A stretch of 42,613 nt of DNA from an uncultured Bacteroidales bacterium (GTDB lineage: Bacteria > Bacteroidota > Bacteroidia > Bacteroidales > UBA932). The notes beneath the pieces were generated by a model. That model was given only the letters and a program-made list of their open reading frames with translations, was not told the origin of the DNA and did not search any database. A program made the translations under genes and the position numbers. Below are positions 32,710 to 40,799 of this stretch, in pieces; the stretch's first letter is position 1, and the number at the start of each line of letters is the position of its first letter. The DNA is taken from contig CAMQDS010000015.1 of the NCBI GenBank assembly GCA_946999645.1, positions 1-42,613 of the forward strand, written 5' to 3'.

Positions 32710-33657
32710 ATGGAAAAGTATGAATTTGATAAGGAAAATTTCGATTTTCGTCGTGTCGGCAGAACTTTTTGGAATATTTTGGAAACTGTTTCAAAATGGA
32801 TTATAGGCTCTGCAACATTGGCTGCTGTTTACTATATAGTTTCTTCTTTTTTCTTTAGTACTGATTTAGAAAAGAGCCTTATAAGGGAAAATAAAATGTA
32901 TTCAGAGCAGTATTCAAATATGCTTGGAAAGCAAAAACTTATTGAGGATGTAGTTCAAGATTTGCAGAGCAGAGACAATAAAATATATGAAACTCTTTTT
33001 CGTACTGATGCTCCTTCAATAGACCCAGGAGAACAGATTACTCCTGAATTATCATTTGATGATGCAAAGAATGTATCAGTAGTTAAGTATTCTGAAAATA
33101 AAATAAACAATTTAAAAGAAAAGGCAGATAAAATTGAAACTGATTTTCAGCAGGTTTTTTCTATACTTTGTGCAGATAAAAATCCTCTACCTCCTATGTC
33201 TTCTCCTATAGAAGATATTACATATTCAAAGATAGGAGCATCTTCTGGTATACGTCTTAATCCTTTCTACAAGGTGATGTATCAACATAATGGATTAGAT
33301 ATAATTGCATCGCAATATGAACCTGTATTTGCTTCAGCAGAAGGTACTGTAAGTAAAGTTATAAGGTCGTCAAAAGGATTGGGAAATATTATTGAAATAA
33401 ATCATAATAATGGATATATTACAAAGTATTGCCAACTTGGTAATATATATGTATCTGCTGGACAAAAAGTTCCTCTTGGATATAAAATAGCTGATGTCGG
33501 AGTCTCAGGTAGGAGTTTTGCTCCACACCTGCATTATGAAGTCCATTATAACGGTGAAATTAAAGATCCAGTGAACTTTTTATTTGCTTCTTTGGAGCCT
33601 ATGTCTTATTTTAACGTAATGTGTATGTCTGTAAGTACAGAACAATCTTTGGATTAA
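32710..33657 (+). CDS. M23-family protein, paralogue of the preceding gene with an altered active site
   Basis: A 315-residue protein with the same plan: a short cytoplasmic tail, a membrane helix at about 31-49 (IIGSATLAAVYYIVSSFFF), a coiled region, then an M23 domain. Zinc ligands are kept (His193 and Asp197 in YQHNGLDIIA, His275 in APHLHYEV, with His273). Where the first paralogue has RYAHLSN, this one has KYCQLGN, so Gln242 replaces the histidine equivalent to LytM His260. Loss of that catalytic residue suggests reduced activity or a regulatory role, as with degenerate LytM proteins, although the usual EnvC/NlpD pattern is loss of metal ligands. It lies 3 bases after its paralogue and 7 before the MerR gene. 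Confidence 0.92.
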   Translation: MEKYEFDKENFDFRRVGRTFWNILETVSKWIIGSATLAAVYYIVSSFFFSTDLEKSLIRENKMYSEQYSNMLGKQKLIEDVVQDLQSRDNKIYETLFRTDAPSIDPGEQITPELSFDDAKNVSVVKYSENKINNLKEKADKIETDFQQVFSILCADKNPLPPMSSPIEDITYSKIGASSGIRLNPFYKVMYQHNGLDIIASQYEPVFASAEGTVSKVIRSSKGLGNIIEINHNNGYITKYCQLGNIYVSAGQKVPLGYKIADVGVSGRSFAPHLHYEVHYNGEIKDPVNFLFASLEPMSYFNVMCMSVSTEQSLD

Positions 33658-33664
33658 TTATATT

Positions 33665-33982
33665 ATGGGAAAACTCTATTACACAATCGGAGAAGTTGCC
33701 GATATACTTGGCGAAAGTACTTCACTTGTTCGCTTCTGGTCAAATAGTTTTTCTGCTTTTCTTAAACCACGTAGAAATGCCAAGGGAAATAGACTTTATT
33801 TAGAAGAAGACGTCGAAACTCTCAAACAACTGCATTTTCTGATAAAAGATAAGGGTATGACGTTGGAAGGGGCTGAAAAGCATATATCTTTAGATAAAAA
33901 AAATGTAGATGATAGGGTAAAAGTTTTGGATGCTTTGAAATCAATTAAAAAGCAACTTGAGGAAATACGTTCCTCTTTATAA
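33665..33982 (+). CDS. Small MerR-family DNA-binding protein
   Basis: A 105-residue protein. The MerR winged-helix domain is seen in KLYYTIGEVADILGESTSLV and RFWSNSFSAFLKPRRNAKGN, then RLYLEEDVETLKQLHFLI. A short C-terminal helix (DALKSIKKQLEEIRSSL) would form the dimer coiled coil. There are no cysteines and no effector domain, so it is not a metal or redox sensor of the classical kind. It follows the two M23 genes by 7 bases and may regulate cell-wall functions or its own unit; the target is unknown. Confidence 0.88.
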   Translation: MGKLYYTIGEVADILGESTSLVRFWSNSFSAFLKPRRNAKGNRLYLEEDVETLKQLHFLIKDKGMTLEGAEKHISLDKKNVDDRVKVLDALKSIKKQLEEIRSSL

Positions 33983-34004
33983 TATGAAATACGAAAAAAT
34001 ATCC

Positions 34005-34012
34005 TAACTTTG
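34005..34012 (+). promoter_or_regulatory. Candidate -7 box of the zinc-ribbon/dnaB unit
   Basis: TAACTTTG is a full TAnnTTTG match, 35 bases before the chosen ATG at 34048. It overlaps an inverted repeat that could be an operator. The -33 region is weak (TTTA at 33976-33979, spacing 25). Confidence 0.45.
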
Positions 34013-34048
34013 CGATTCGCAAATTGATAATTTATATACATGTATATA
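34009..34048. repeat. Two palindromes in the leader of the zinc-ribbon gene
   Basis: TTTGCG-ATT-CGCAAA at 34009-34023 is a perfect inverted repeat that includes the end of the -7 box. TATATACATGTATATA at 34033-34048 is a perfect 16-base palindrome that ends on the A of the start codon. Either could bind a dimeric regulator; neither matches an operator I know. Confidence 0.5.
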
Positions 34049-34866
34049 TGGCTACAAAAAAAATAAATAAGGTCGAGACGCCTATAGACCGTAGAGAAAC
34101 TTTTGTCTCAATAAGAAAGACATTCGCTGATTCTGACTTGAGTGTAGAAGAAAAACTTAAAACTCTATACTCTCTACAAAAGGCTGATTCTGAAATAGAT
34201 AAAATACTTCAATTGCGTGGTGAACTTCCTGATGAAGTAGAATCATTAGAAAAGGAAGTTGAAGAAATGAAAGCCAAGGTTTCTTCTATTTCTGAAAGCA
34301 TAGAGGGTTTTACAAAAGCCATTGCAGACAACAAGGAAAACATATTAGACTGTGATGCAGAGATTGCAAAATATCGTAAGCAAATTGAAAATATTACGAA
34401 CAGTCGTGAATATGATTCCTTAGATAAAGAAATTGAAAATCAGGGTTATCTTCGCCAGATTGCCGAAAAGAATATAAACGAGGCAAAGGTTAGGATTGCT
34501 GAACTTAAGAGCGAAGCCCAAGCAGTTAATGAAGATATAGCTGTAAGGAGTGAAGACCTTAAAGTTAAAAAGGAAGAACTTGATTCTATAGTTGAGTCTA
34601 CTGCAAAGGAGGAAAAGAGGCTTCGTGCAGCAAGAAAATCTTGTGCAGAAAAGATAGACGCACGTACAATGAGTGCTTATGATAGAATACGTGAAAGCGT
34701 TCATAATCATTTAGCAGTTGTTACTGTCTATAATGGAAATTCATGTGGTGGTTGCTTTAATACCATTATACCGCAGAGGATAGTAGACATAAACTCAAAT
34801 AAAAAACTCGTTATTTGCGAGCATTGCGGAAGAATAATAGTCAGTTCTGATTTAGACAAGGAGTAG
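34048..34866 (+). CDS. Coiled-coil protein with C-terminal C4 zinc ribbon (zf-RING_7/DUF164 family)
   Basis: A 272-residue protein. The ATG at 34048 (MATKKINKVETPIDRRETF) is preferred to an in-frame TTG at 34024, which lies just after the probable transcription start. Residues of about 45-205 are long, charged heptad-rich helices (for example EVESLEKEVEEMKAKVSSI and DLKVKKEELDSIVESTAKEE). The end is a zinc ribbon, CGGC ... CEHCGRI, with four cysteines and the basic segment IIPQRIVDIN between the pairs. Homologues are often described as nucleic-acid-binding proteins of unknown role. It lies 9 bases before dnaB, which suggests coexpression. Confidence 0.85.
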   Translation: MATKKINKVETPIDRRETFVSIRKTFADSDLSVEEKLKTLYSLQKADSEIDKILQLRGELPDEVESLEKEVEEMKAKVSSISESIEGFTKAIADNKENILDCDAEIAKYRKQIENITNSREYDSLDKEIENQGYLRQIAEKNINEAKVRIAELKSEAQAVNEDIAVRSEDLKVKKEELDSIVESTAKEEKRLRAARKSCAEKIDARTMSAYDRIRESVHNHLAVVTVYNGNSCGGCFNTIIPQRIVDINSNKKLVICEHCGRIIVSSDLDKE

Positions 34867-34875
34867 TGCTGCAAA

Positions 34876-36384
34876 ATGCCTGATCAGAAAAATAAAAAGA
34901 AAAAAGACCGGGCTAACCTTGATTTAATAGGGGCCGAGATGGGAAATAAACCACCTCAGGCTCTTGATTTCGAGGAAGCTGTTCTTGGTGCTATGTTGAT
35001 TGAGCCTAATTGTGTAGATGAAGCAATAGAGGAACTCTCTCCTGATTGTTTCTATTCTCCAAAGCATAGAATGATATTCGAAGCAATGGTTAGCCTTGTT
35101 AATGAACATGTTGCACTGGATATTCTTCCTGTATCACAAAAACTTAAGCAGAACGGTAATTTAAAGTCTGTGGGAGGTCTGCCGGCTCTTGCCGATTTAT
35201 CTCAAAAAATTGGTGCTGCAGCACAAGTTGAATTCTACATAAAGGTTCTTAAACAGAAATGTATACAAAGGGATCTGATAACTGCTTCATTTGAAATTCT
35301 TAAAAGTTCTTATGACGATTCTATAAATGTGGATGCTCTGATAGATATGTCTCAGACAAAGATATTTGCAGCCATACAGAATAACGTAAAGAAAGATGTC
35401 CGCGAAATAGGCTCTGTCATAAGAAATGCTATTGATGACATTGAAAAAATGCAGGAACAGACGGGACTTAGTGGAGTTCCTTCTGGATATCCGTCAATAG
35501 ATAAGATAACAATGGGGTGGCAGAACTCAGACCTTATAATACTTGCAGCGCGTCCTTCAGTCGGTAAGACAGCATTCGCTCTCAATATAGCAAGGAATGC
35601 TGCCGTTGACTACAATATGCCTGTTGCTGTGTTCTCTTTGGAGATGCCTGCCATACAGTTAGCAAAGCGTCTTATGACATCTGAAACAGGACTTAGCGCC
35701 GATAAGATAAAAGGTGGGCAAAAGTTGGAAAATTATGAGTGGGATCAGTTAAACTATAAATTGAAAGCACTCTTAAAGGCTCCTTTGTACGTTGATGACA
35801 CTCCAAGTTTACCAATTATGGAATTTCGTACTAAGGTTAAGCGTCTTGTCAAATCTAAGGGTGTGAGGCTTATAATCGTTGATTATTTGCAACTTATGCA
35901 AGGTCCGTCGGAGTTGAGAGGTATGCGTGAACAAGAAGTGGCTGCTATATCAAGGATGCTGAAAGCCACAGCAAAAGAGCTGAATGTACCGATAATTGCA
36001 TTGTCGCAGTTATCAAGAAATGCGGTACAGAGAACGGGAAGCAATGGTAAACCACAGTTGAGCGATTTGAGAGAGTCAGGCTCAATTGAACAGGATGCGG
36101 ATATGGTTATTTTTGTCCATCGTCCTGATTATGTTGGTCTTGGTGAGACCCCAGATGGTAAAGAAACTACAGAAATAATAATAGCAAAACATAGAAACGG
36201 AGAAACTGCCGATATTCCGATGAGATTTAAGAGTGAACAGGTGCGCTTCGTAGAACTTGATGATAACCTTATCAATCAGGCTGCTGAAGTAGGCTCTGCT
36301 ATGAATGATGATATGGGCTATGTTCCTGAAGGATATGTACCTTATTCTCCGTCAGATGATTTTTCCAATGGAAATTTCCAATGA
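34876..36384 (+). CDS. dnaB: Replicative DNA helicase
   Basis: The hexameric helicase that unwinds DNA at the fork, 502 residues. The N-terminal domain, which binds primase, starts at PQALDFEEAVLGAMLIEP. The RecA-like domain shows the H1 Walker A loop ARPSVGKTAF at 225-234, VFSLEMPAIQLAKRLM, LIIVDYLQLM with the Walker B Asp336, and ALSQLSRNAVQR near the arginine finger, then DLRESGSIEQDADMV. It has no intein and no truncation. It is located after the zinc-ribbon gene and 17 bases before the RseC-like gene. Confidence 0.97.
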   Translation: MPDQKNKKKKDRANLDLIGAEMGNKPPQALDFEEAVLGAMLIEPNCVDEAIEELSPDCFYSPKHRMIFEAMVSLVNEHVALDILPVSQKLKQNGNLKSVGGLPALADLSQKIGAAAQVEFYIKVLKQKCIQRDLITASFEILKSSYDDSINVDALIDMSQTKIFAAIQNNVKKDVREIGSVIRNAIDDIEKMQEQTGLSGVPSGYPSIDKITMGWQNSDLIILAARPSVGKTAFALNIARNAAVDYNMPVAVFSLEMPAIQLAKRLMTSETGLSADKIKGGQKLENYEWDQLNYKLKALLKAPLYVDDTPSLPIMEFRTKVKRLVKSKGVRLIIVDYLQLMQGPSELRGMREQEVAAISRMLKATAKELNVPIIALSQLSRNAVQRTGSNGKPQLSDLRESGSIEQDADMVIFVHRPDYVGLGETPDGKETTEIIIAKHRNGETADIPMRFKSEQVRFVELDDNLINQAAEVGSAMNDDMGYVPEGYVPYSPSDDFSNGNFQ

Positions 36385-36401
36385 TTAGTACACTGAATTA
36401 A

Positions 36402-36818
36402 ATGGATGAAATATCACATATAGGTGTAGTCAAGGAAATAAAAAAAAACGGACTTATTGTAGAAATAATTTCCAAGTCGGCTTGTGGAACTTGTAATGCT
36501 GCAGGTGTATGTTCGGCATCGGAAGTTATGAAAAAGAATATATACATACCGCATTATGCGGTTGATGATAAATATAAGGAGGGAGATCAGGTTGAGGTGC
36601 TTCTTAAGAAGCAAATGGGTATAAAAGCCGTGGTACTTGCGTATATTTTGCCGATAATTATCATGATGTTTTTAGTCCTATCCTTATCCTACGCAGGGAT
36701 TAATGAACTATTAACCGGCCTTATAACAATAGGCGGTGTGGCTGTTTATTATACTATACTTTATTTTTTTCGCAGGAGTTTATCCCGTGAATATGTATTT
36801 GGCATAAGGCGAAAATAA
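36402..36818 (+). CDS. RseC-family membrane protein associated with Rnf
   Basis: A 138-residue protein of the RseC/MucC family. The cytoplasmic N-terminus carries ISKSACGTCNAAGVC with Cys28, Cys31 and Cys37, a probable metal or Fe-S site. Two membrane helices follow (AVVLAYILPIIIMMFLVLSL, and a second around LLTGLITIGGVAVYYTIL), and the tail is basic. In proteobacteria RseC works with Rnf-like proteins to reduce SoxR. In Bacteroidota it is commonly the first gene of the rnf operon, so a role in Rnf assembly or redox control is the better guess here. It lies 20 bases before rnfB. Confidence 0.88.
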   Translation: MDEISHIGVVKEIKKNGLIVEIISKSACGTCNAAGVCSASEVMKKNIYIPHYAVDDKYKEGDQVEVLLKKQMGIKAVVLAYILPIIIMMFLVLSLSYAGINELLTGLITIGGVAVYYTILYFFRRSLSREYVFGIRRK

Positions 36819-36838
36819 AAACAATATAAAAGTATTAT

Positions 36839-37828
36839 ATGACAACAACAATTATTTGGACAATTGTCATTATAGCTGTCCTTGGATTATTGCTTGCGGT
36901 CATTCTTTATCTTGTGGCAGAAAAATTCAAGGTTGAAGAAGATCCAAAAATAGATGAGGTAGAGCATGTAATGCCTGGAGCAAATTGCGGAGGATGCGGA
37001 TTTGCTGGATGTAGGGCTTTTGCCGATTCGGCCGTAAAGGCTTCGAACCTGGATAATCTTTATTGTCCCGTAGGCGGAAATGAGGTGATGAAGAAAGTTG
37101 CTGCCATCCTTGGCTACGAAGTAAAGGCTAAGGCTCCTATGGTGGCTGTCGTGCGTTGCAATGGGACATGTGAGTTCAGATCGAAGATTAATGTGTATGA
37201 TGGCTATCTTTCTTGTAAGGTCAAGGCGGCTCTGTACGCAGGAGATACAGGTTGTGCCTATGGCTGTTTAGGCTGTGGTGACTGTGTTTCTGTATGTCAG
37301 TTCGGAGCAATTGAAATGGATAGGACTACTGGTCTTCCTGTTGTAAATCAAGAAAAATGTACTGCATGTGGAGCTTGCGTCAAAGCCTGTCCAAAGAACC
37401 TTATTGAACTAAGAAACCAAGGACCGAGGGGAATGCGTATGTATGTCTCTTGTATGAATCAAGAAAAAGGTCCGATTGCAAAGAAATCTTGCAGTGCAGC
37501 CTGCATAGGTTGCAGTATGTGTTTCAAGACTTGTACGCATGGTGCAATTATTTTTGAAAATAATTTAGCGTATATAGACTACCTTAAATGTAAACTTTGC
37601 CGTGAATGTGAGGCAGTATGTCCTACGGGGGCAATTCATGGTATTAATTTCCCACGTCCGTTAGATAAGGATGCAATAAAAGCACGTATAGCTGAAAGAA
37701 ATAAAAAAGCCCGCGAAGCCGCTGCTGCAGCTAAAGCAGCAGAAAAAGCTGTGACGGAAAAAGTTGCAGAGGAAAAAGTTTCATCAGCCACAGTAGAAAA
37801 AGCAGTAAGTAAGGAGGATAAGCAATGA
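36839..37828 (+). CDS. rnfB: Rnf electron transport complex subunit B
   Basis: The ferredoxin-accepting subunit, 329 residues. One N-terminal membrane helix (IIWTIVIIAVLGLLLAVILY) is followed by an Fe-S domain, GANCGGCGFAGC with Cys50, Cys53 and Cys58 and then Cys76. Four ferredoxin-like CxxCxxCxxxC sets follow at 143-153, 174-184, 222-232 and 251-261. Cys107, Cys111, Cys126 and Cys139 could hold one more cluster. The protein is much larger than E. coli RsxB (192 residues), matching the multi-cluster forms in Bacteroidota and clostridia. The C-terminal 50 residues are a low-complexity Ala/Lys/Glu tail. Its stop overlaps the rnfC start by 4 bases. Confidence 0.96.
   Translation: MTTTIIWTIVIIAVLGLLLAVILYLVAEKFKVEEDPKIDEVEHVMPGANCGGCGFAGCRAFADSAVKASNLDNLYCPVGGNEVMKKVAAILGYEVKAKAPMVAVVRCNGTCEFRSKINVYDGYLSCKVKAALYAGDTGCAYGCLGCGDCVSVCQFGAIEMDRTTGLPVVNQEKCTACGACVKACPKNLIELRNQGPRGMRMYVSCMNQEKGPIAKKSCSAACIGCSMCFKTCTHGAIIFENNLAYIDYLKCKLCRECEAVCPTGAIHGINFPRPLDKDAIKARIAERNKKAREAAAAAKAAEKAVTEKVAEEKVSSATVEKAVSKEDKQ
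37811..37817 (+). promoter_or_regulatory. Shine-Dalgarno sequence of rnfC
   Basis: AAGGAGG inside the end of rnfB ends 7 bases before the rnfC ATG at 37825 and confirms that start. It permits translation restart at the ATGA overlap. Confidence 0.7.
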
Positions 37829-39189
37829 AAAGGACATTCTCAATGGGAGGTGTACATCCTTCCGATAGTAAAATTTCGAGAAATTGCATTATAACGGAAT
37901 TGCCTGTACCTCCAACAGTGTACATATCTTTGTCACAACACATAGGTGCTCCAGCAAAACCGATAGTATCAGTAGGTGATAAAGTTAAGGTAGGTCAGAT
38001 TATAGCTGAACCTGTAGGCTTTGTTTCTGCATATATTCATTCATCTGTTTCTGGTACTGTTAAGTCAATAGGTTTAAGAAAAGATATTGCCGGAAAAAAT
38101 CAGGAGTGTGTAGAAATAAAAGTTGAAGGCGATGAGTGGCTCGAAGATATTGATCGTTCAGATACTTTACTAACTGAATTTACGGAAGACAATAAGGCTA
38201 TTATTGAAAAAATAAAACTTGGTGGTGTTGTAGGTCTTGGTGGTGCTACTTTTCCAACTCATATAAAACTGTGTCCGCCTCCTGGGAAAAAGTGTGAGAC
38301 TCTTATAATAAACGGATGCGAATGTGAGCCTTATCTTACATCTGACTTTCGTACAATGGTGGAAAAAGGAGAACAAGTTGTAGTTGGTACTGCAATTATG
38401 AAGCAGGTATTAGGGGTAGATAAGGCTGTTATTGGAATAGAAGATAATAAACCAGAAGCAATTAGAAATATTACTGAAGTTATTGAAAGGTTGTCGGCTG
38501 TATCCGATAAATATTCAGGAATTACAGTGATGGGACTGTTGAAAAAATATCCAGAAGGTGGTGAAAAACAGTTGATTGACGCAGTTATGCATCGTCAGGT
38601 TAAGTCTGGATGCCTCCCTATTGATGCAGGTGCAGTTGTCCAGAATGTGGGTACGGCACTTGCGGTTTATGATGCCGTCCAGAAAAATAAACCACTGATT
38701 GATAATTCAATAACAGTTACAGGAGAGTGTTTTCCAAAACAGAGCAATCTTTTAGTACGGGTAGGGACACCTATACAATATATAGTTGATTATCTCGGAG
38801 GTTTTCCTGATGATGCCGTTAAAGTCGTGAGTGGTGGACCTATGATGGGAAAGGCTATTGCCAATATGGATGCTTCTACTATGAAAGGTACATCGGCTCT
38901 GCTTTTTCTCACAGCAGATCAAACTCTTCGTAAGCAAGAGTCATATTGCATACGTTGTGGCAAATGTGCAGAGGCATGTCCTATGGGACTTGAACCGTTC
39001 TTGCTTAATAGGCTTGCACGTAACGGTATGAAAGAGGAATTGGAAGACAATGCGGTACAAGATTGTATAGAGTGCGGGTGTTGTCTTTATAGTTGTCCTG
39101 CATACATTCCTCTATTAGATGTAATACGAATGGCAAAAGCTGAAGTCCTTGGTATAATTAGAGCAAGAAAAGCCGCAAATAAAGCATGA
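37825..39189 (+). CDS. rnfC: Rnf electron transport complex subunit C
   Basis: A soluble subunit of 454 residues that binds FMN and NADH and links to NAD+. It begins with the barrel-sandwich-like domain (KRTFSMGGVHPSDSK and VGDKVKVGQIIAEPVGFVSA). The flavin/NADH-binding domain has GVVGLGGATFPTHIKL near 134-149, the segment INGCECEPYLTSDFRTM, and GGPMMGKAI. Two [4Fe-4S] motifs follow: CIRCGKCAEACPMG (Cys375, 378, 381, 385) and CIECGCCLYSCP (Cys414, 417, 420, 424). It lacks the long repetitive tail of E. coli RsxC. It sits between rnfB and rnfD. Confidence 0.97.
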   Translation: MKRTFSMGGVHPSDSKISRNCIITELPVPPTVYISLSQHIGAPAKPIVSVGDKVKVGQIIAEPVGFVSAYIHSSVSGTVKSIGLRKDIAGKNQECVEIKVEGDEWLEDIDRSDTLLTEFTEDNKAIIEKIKLGGVVGLGGATFPTHIKLCPPPGKKCETLIINGCECEPYLTSDFRTMVEKGEQVVVGTAIMKQVLGVDKAVIGIEDNKPEAIRNITEVIERLSAVSDKYSGITVMGLLKKYPEGGEKQLIDAVMHRQVKSGCLPIDAGAVVQNVGTALAVYDAVQKNKPLIDNSITVTGECFPKQSNLLVRVGTPIQYIVDYLGGFPDDAVKVVSGGPMMGKAIANMDASTMKGTSALLFLTADQTLRKQESYCIRCGKCAEACPMGLEPFLLNRLARNGMKEELEDNAVQDCIECGCCLYSCPAYIPLLDVIRMAKAEVLGIIRARKAANKA

Positions 39190-39207
39190 TATTCCAAAAC
39201 GAAAACA

Positions 39208-40200
39208 ATGATTATGAATAATAAACTGATAGTTTCACCGGCTCCTCACATCCATTCACCCCTATCAACAAAAATATTGATGAGGGATGTGGTTATAGCC
39301 CTTATGCCAGCAGTAATAGTCTCAATAATATTCTATGGATGGCAAGAATTGGTCGTCTTAGGAGTGAGTGTGGGTTCATGTATACTCATAGAATATTTAG
39401 TGGCTAAATATCTTTTGAAATCCTCATGTACCATAACTGATTGGTCGGCAGGTGTTACAGGACTTCTCCTTGCATTAAATCTACCATATACAACTCCTTG
39501 GTGGGTTGTATTTATAGGGGCTGTAATAGCTATTGGGGTAGCAAAAATGACTTTTGGAGGAATAGGACAAAATGTCTTTAATCCTGCTCTTGCAGGACGT
39601 GTATTCCTGTTAGTCTCTTTTCCTACATACATGACAGCCTGGAAAACACCTTCTGGACTTTTTGGAGTTGATGCTGTTTCAGGAGCAACCCCATTAGGTC
39701 TTATAAAGGAGGGGCTGTTGCAGGGTAACTCTATACATGAAATTATGGCTAAGGAAGGAATTAGTTACTCTGACATGCTTTTTGCAAATCTTGGAGGCTC
39801 TGTGGGTGAACTTTCTGCAATAGCCTTGCTTGCAGGCTTTGTCTATCTTCTTGTGCGTAAGGTAATAAGACCACACATAACGCTCGCTATATGGGGAACG
39901 GTTATTTTGACATCACTGATATTTTGGTTGGCGGCTCCTGAAAGGTTTACAGATCCTCTGTTCAATATGCTTACAGGAGGAATGCTCTTGGGCTCATGTT
40001 TTATGGCTACCGATTATGTCACTTCACCAATGAGCGTAAAAGGGGGAATAATATTCGGTATAGGTATAGGTTTTATAACTATGATGATAAGATATTTTGG
40101 TTCATACCCTGAAGGGATGTCATTTGCAATTCTTATAATGAATTCTACAGTACCTCTTCTGAATATGTGGTTTCATCAAAAAAAATATGGGAGGAAATAA
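39208..40200 (+). CDS. rnfD: Rnf electron transport complex subunit D
   Basis: A membrane subunit of 330 residues with about nine or ten helices and a covalently bound FMN. The flavin attachment site is Thr161 in DAVSGATPLGLI. Other family segments are SPAPHIHSPLSTKILMRDV, TDWSAGVTGLLLALNLP, FGGIGQNVFNPALAGRVFLL and CFMATDYVTSPMS. It is related to NqrB, but the neighbours show an Rnf rather than an Nqr operon. A second in-frame ATG at 39214 is an equally good start. It is 2 bases before the preferred rnfG start. Confidence 0.96.
   Translation: MIMNNKLIVSPAPHIHSPLSTKILMRDVVIALMPAVIVSIIFYGWQELVVLGVSVGSCILIEYLVAKYLLKSSCTITDWSAGVTGLLLALNLPYTTPWWVVFIGAVIAIGVAKMTFGGIGQNVFNPALAGRVFLLVSFPTYMTAWKTPSGLFGVDAVSGATPLGLIKEGLLQGNSIHEIMAKEGISYSDMLFANLGGSVGELSAIALLAGFVYLLVRKVIRPHITLAIWGTVILTSLIFWLAAPERFTDPLFNMLTGGMLLGSCFMATDYVTSPMSVKGGIIFGIGIGFITMMIRYFGSYPEGMSFAILIMNSTVPLLNMWFHQKKYGRK
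40189..40194 (+). promoter_or_regulatory. Shine-Dalgarno sequence that decides the rnfG start
   Basis: GGGAGG ends 8 bases before the ATG at 40203. This supports that start over an upstream one at 40167 lying within rnfD. Confidence 0.7.
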
Positions 40201-40202
40201 TT

Positions 40203-40799
40203 ATGACAGTTAAATCTAATTTGAAAAATATGGTTTTGTGTCTGTGTGTCACTTGTTTAGTTTGTTCGGCATTAGTTTCCGTAATATATGCAGTGACAAC
40301 AGCTCCTATTGATAAGATTAATGACAAAATATTGAAAGAATCAATAGGTAAAGTCCTTCCTGAAGGTGGAAAAATTTCTTCAAGCAAAAAAGTAGAAGTC
40401 GGTGGACAACCATCCGAATATTATGAATGTCGAAAAGATGGCAAAATCATAGGTTATGCTATAAAATCCTCTACTACAGGCTTTTCTGGTACTCTTACCC
40501 TTATAGTTGGAGTTATGACAGATGGTTCTATATATAATACTTCCGTTTATTCTCATAGTGAAACTCCAGGACTTGGCGCAAAGTGTACAAGTGACGAAAA
40601 GTTTATGTCTCAGTGGCGTAATCTGAAACCAGAATCATCAGAGGGAGCAAAAGATGGGAAGATATTAAAAGTAAAACAAGATAATGGAGATATAGATGCA
40701 ATTACAGCCTCTACTATTACATCGAGAGCTTACACACTTGCTGTAAAAAATGCATTTGAGGCGGCTTCTAAATTAATGAAGGAGAAAAGCCATGAATAA
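40203..40799 (+). CDS. rnfG: Rnf electron transport complex subunit G
   Basis: A 198-residue subunit with one N-terminal membrane helix (MVLCLCVTCLVCSALVSVIY) and a periplasmic FMN-binding domain. The flavin is expected on Thr171 in DAITASTITS, which matches the family motif (S/T)-G-A-T-x-(S/T)-S except that Ala-Ser replaces Gly-Ala. Other family segments are YAIKSSTTGFSGTLTLIVGV and HSETPGLGAKC. The ATG at 40203 is chosen for its strong ribosome site and because it removes a 34-base overlap with rnfD. It overlaps rnfE by 8 bases. Confidence 0.95.
   Translation: MTVKSNLKNMVLCLCVTCLVCSALVSVIYAVTTAPIDKINDKILKESIGKVLPEGGKISSSKKVEVGGQPSEYYECRKDGKIIGYAIKSSTTGFSGTLTLIVGVMTDGSIYNTSVYSHSETPGLGAKCTSDEKFMSQWRNLKPESSEGAKDGKILKVKQDNGDIDAITASTITSRAYTLAVKNAFEAASKLMKEKSHE

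Noticed and set aside
32710..33657. Second M23 gene as a frame-broken duplicate
   Set aside because: It is full length with its own membrane helix and retained zinc ligands, and differs throughout from its neighbour, so it is an old paralogue, not a decaying copy.
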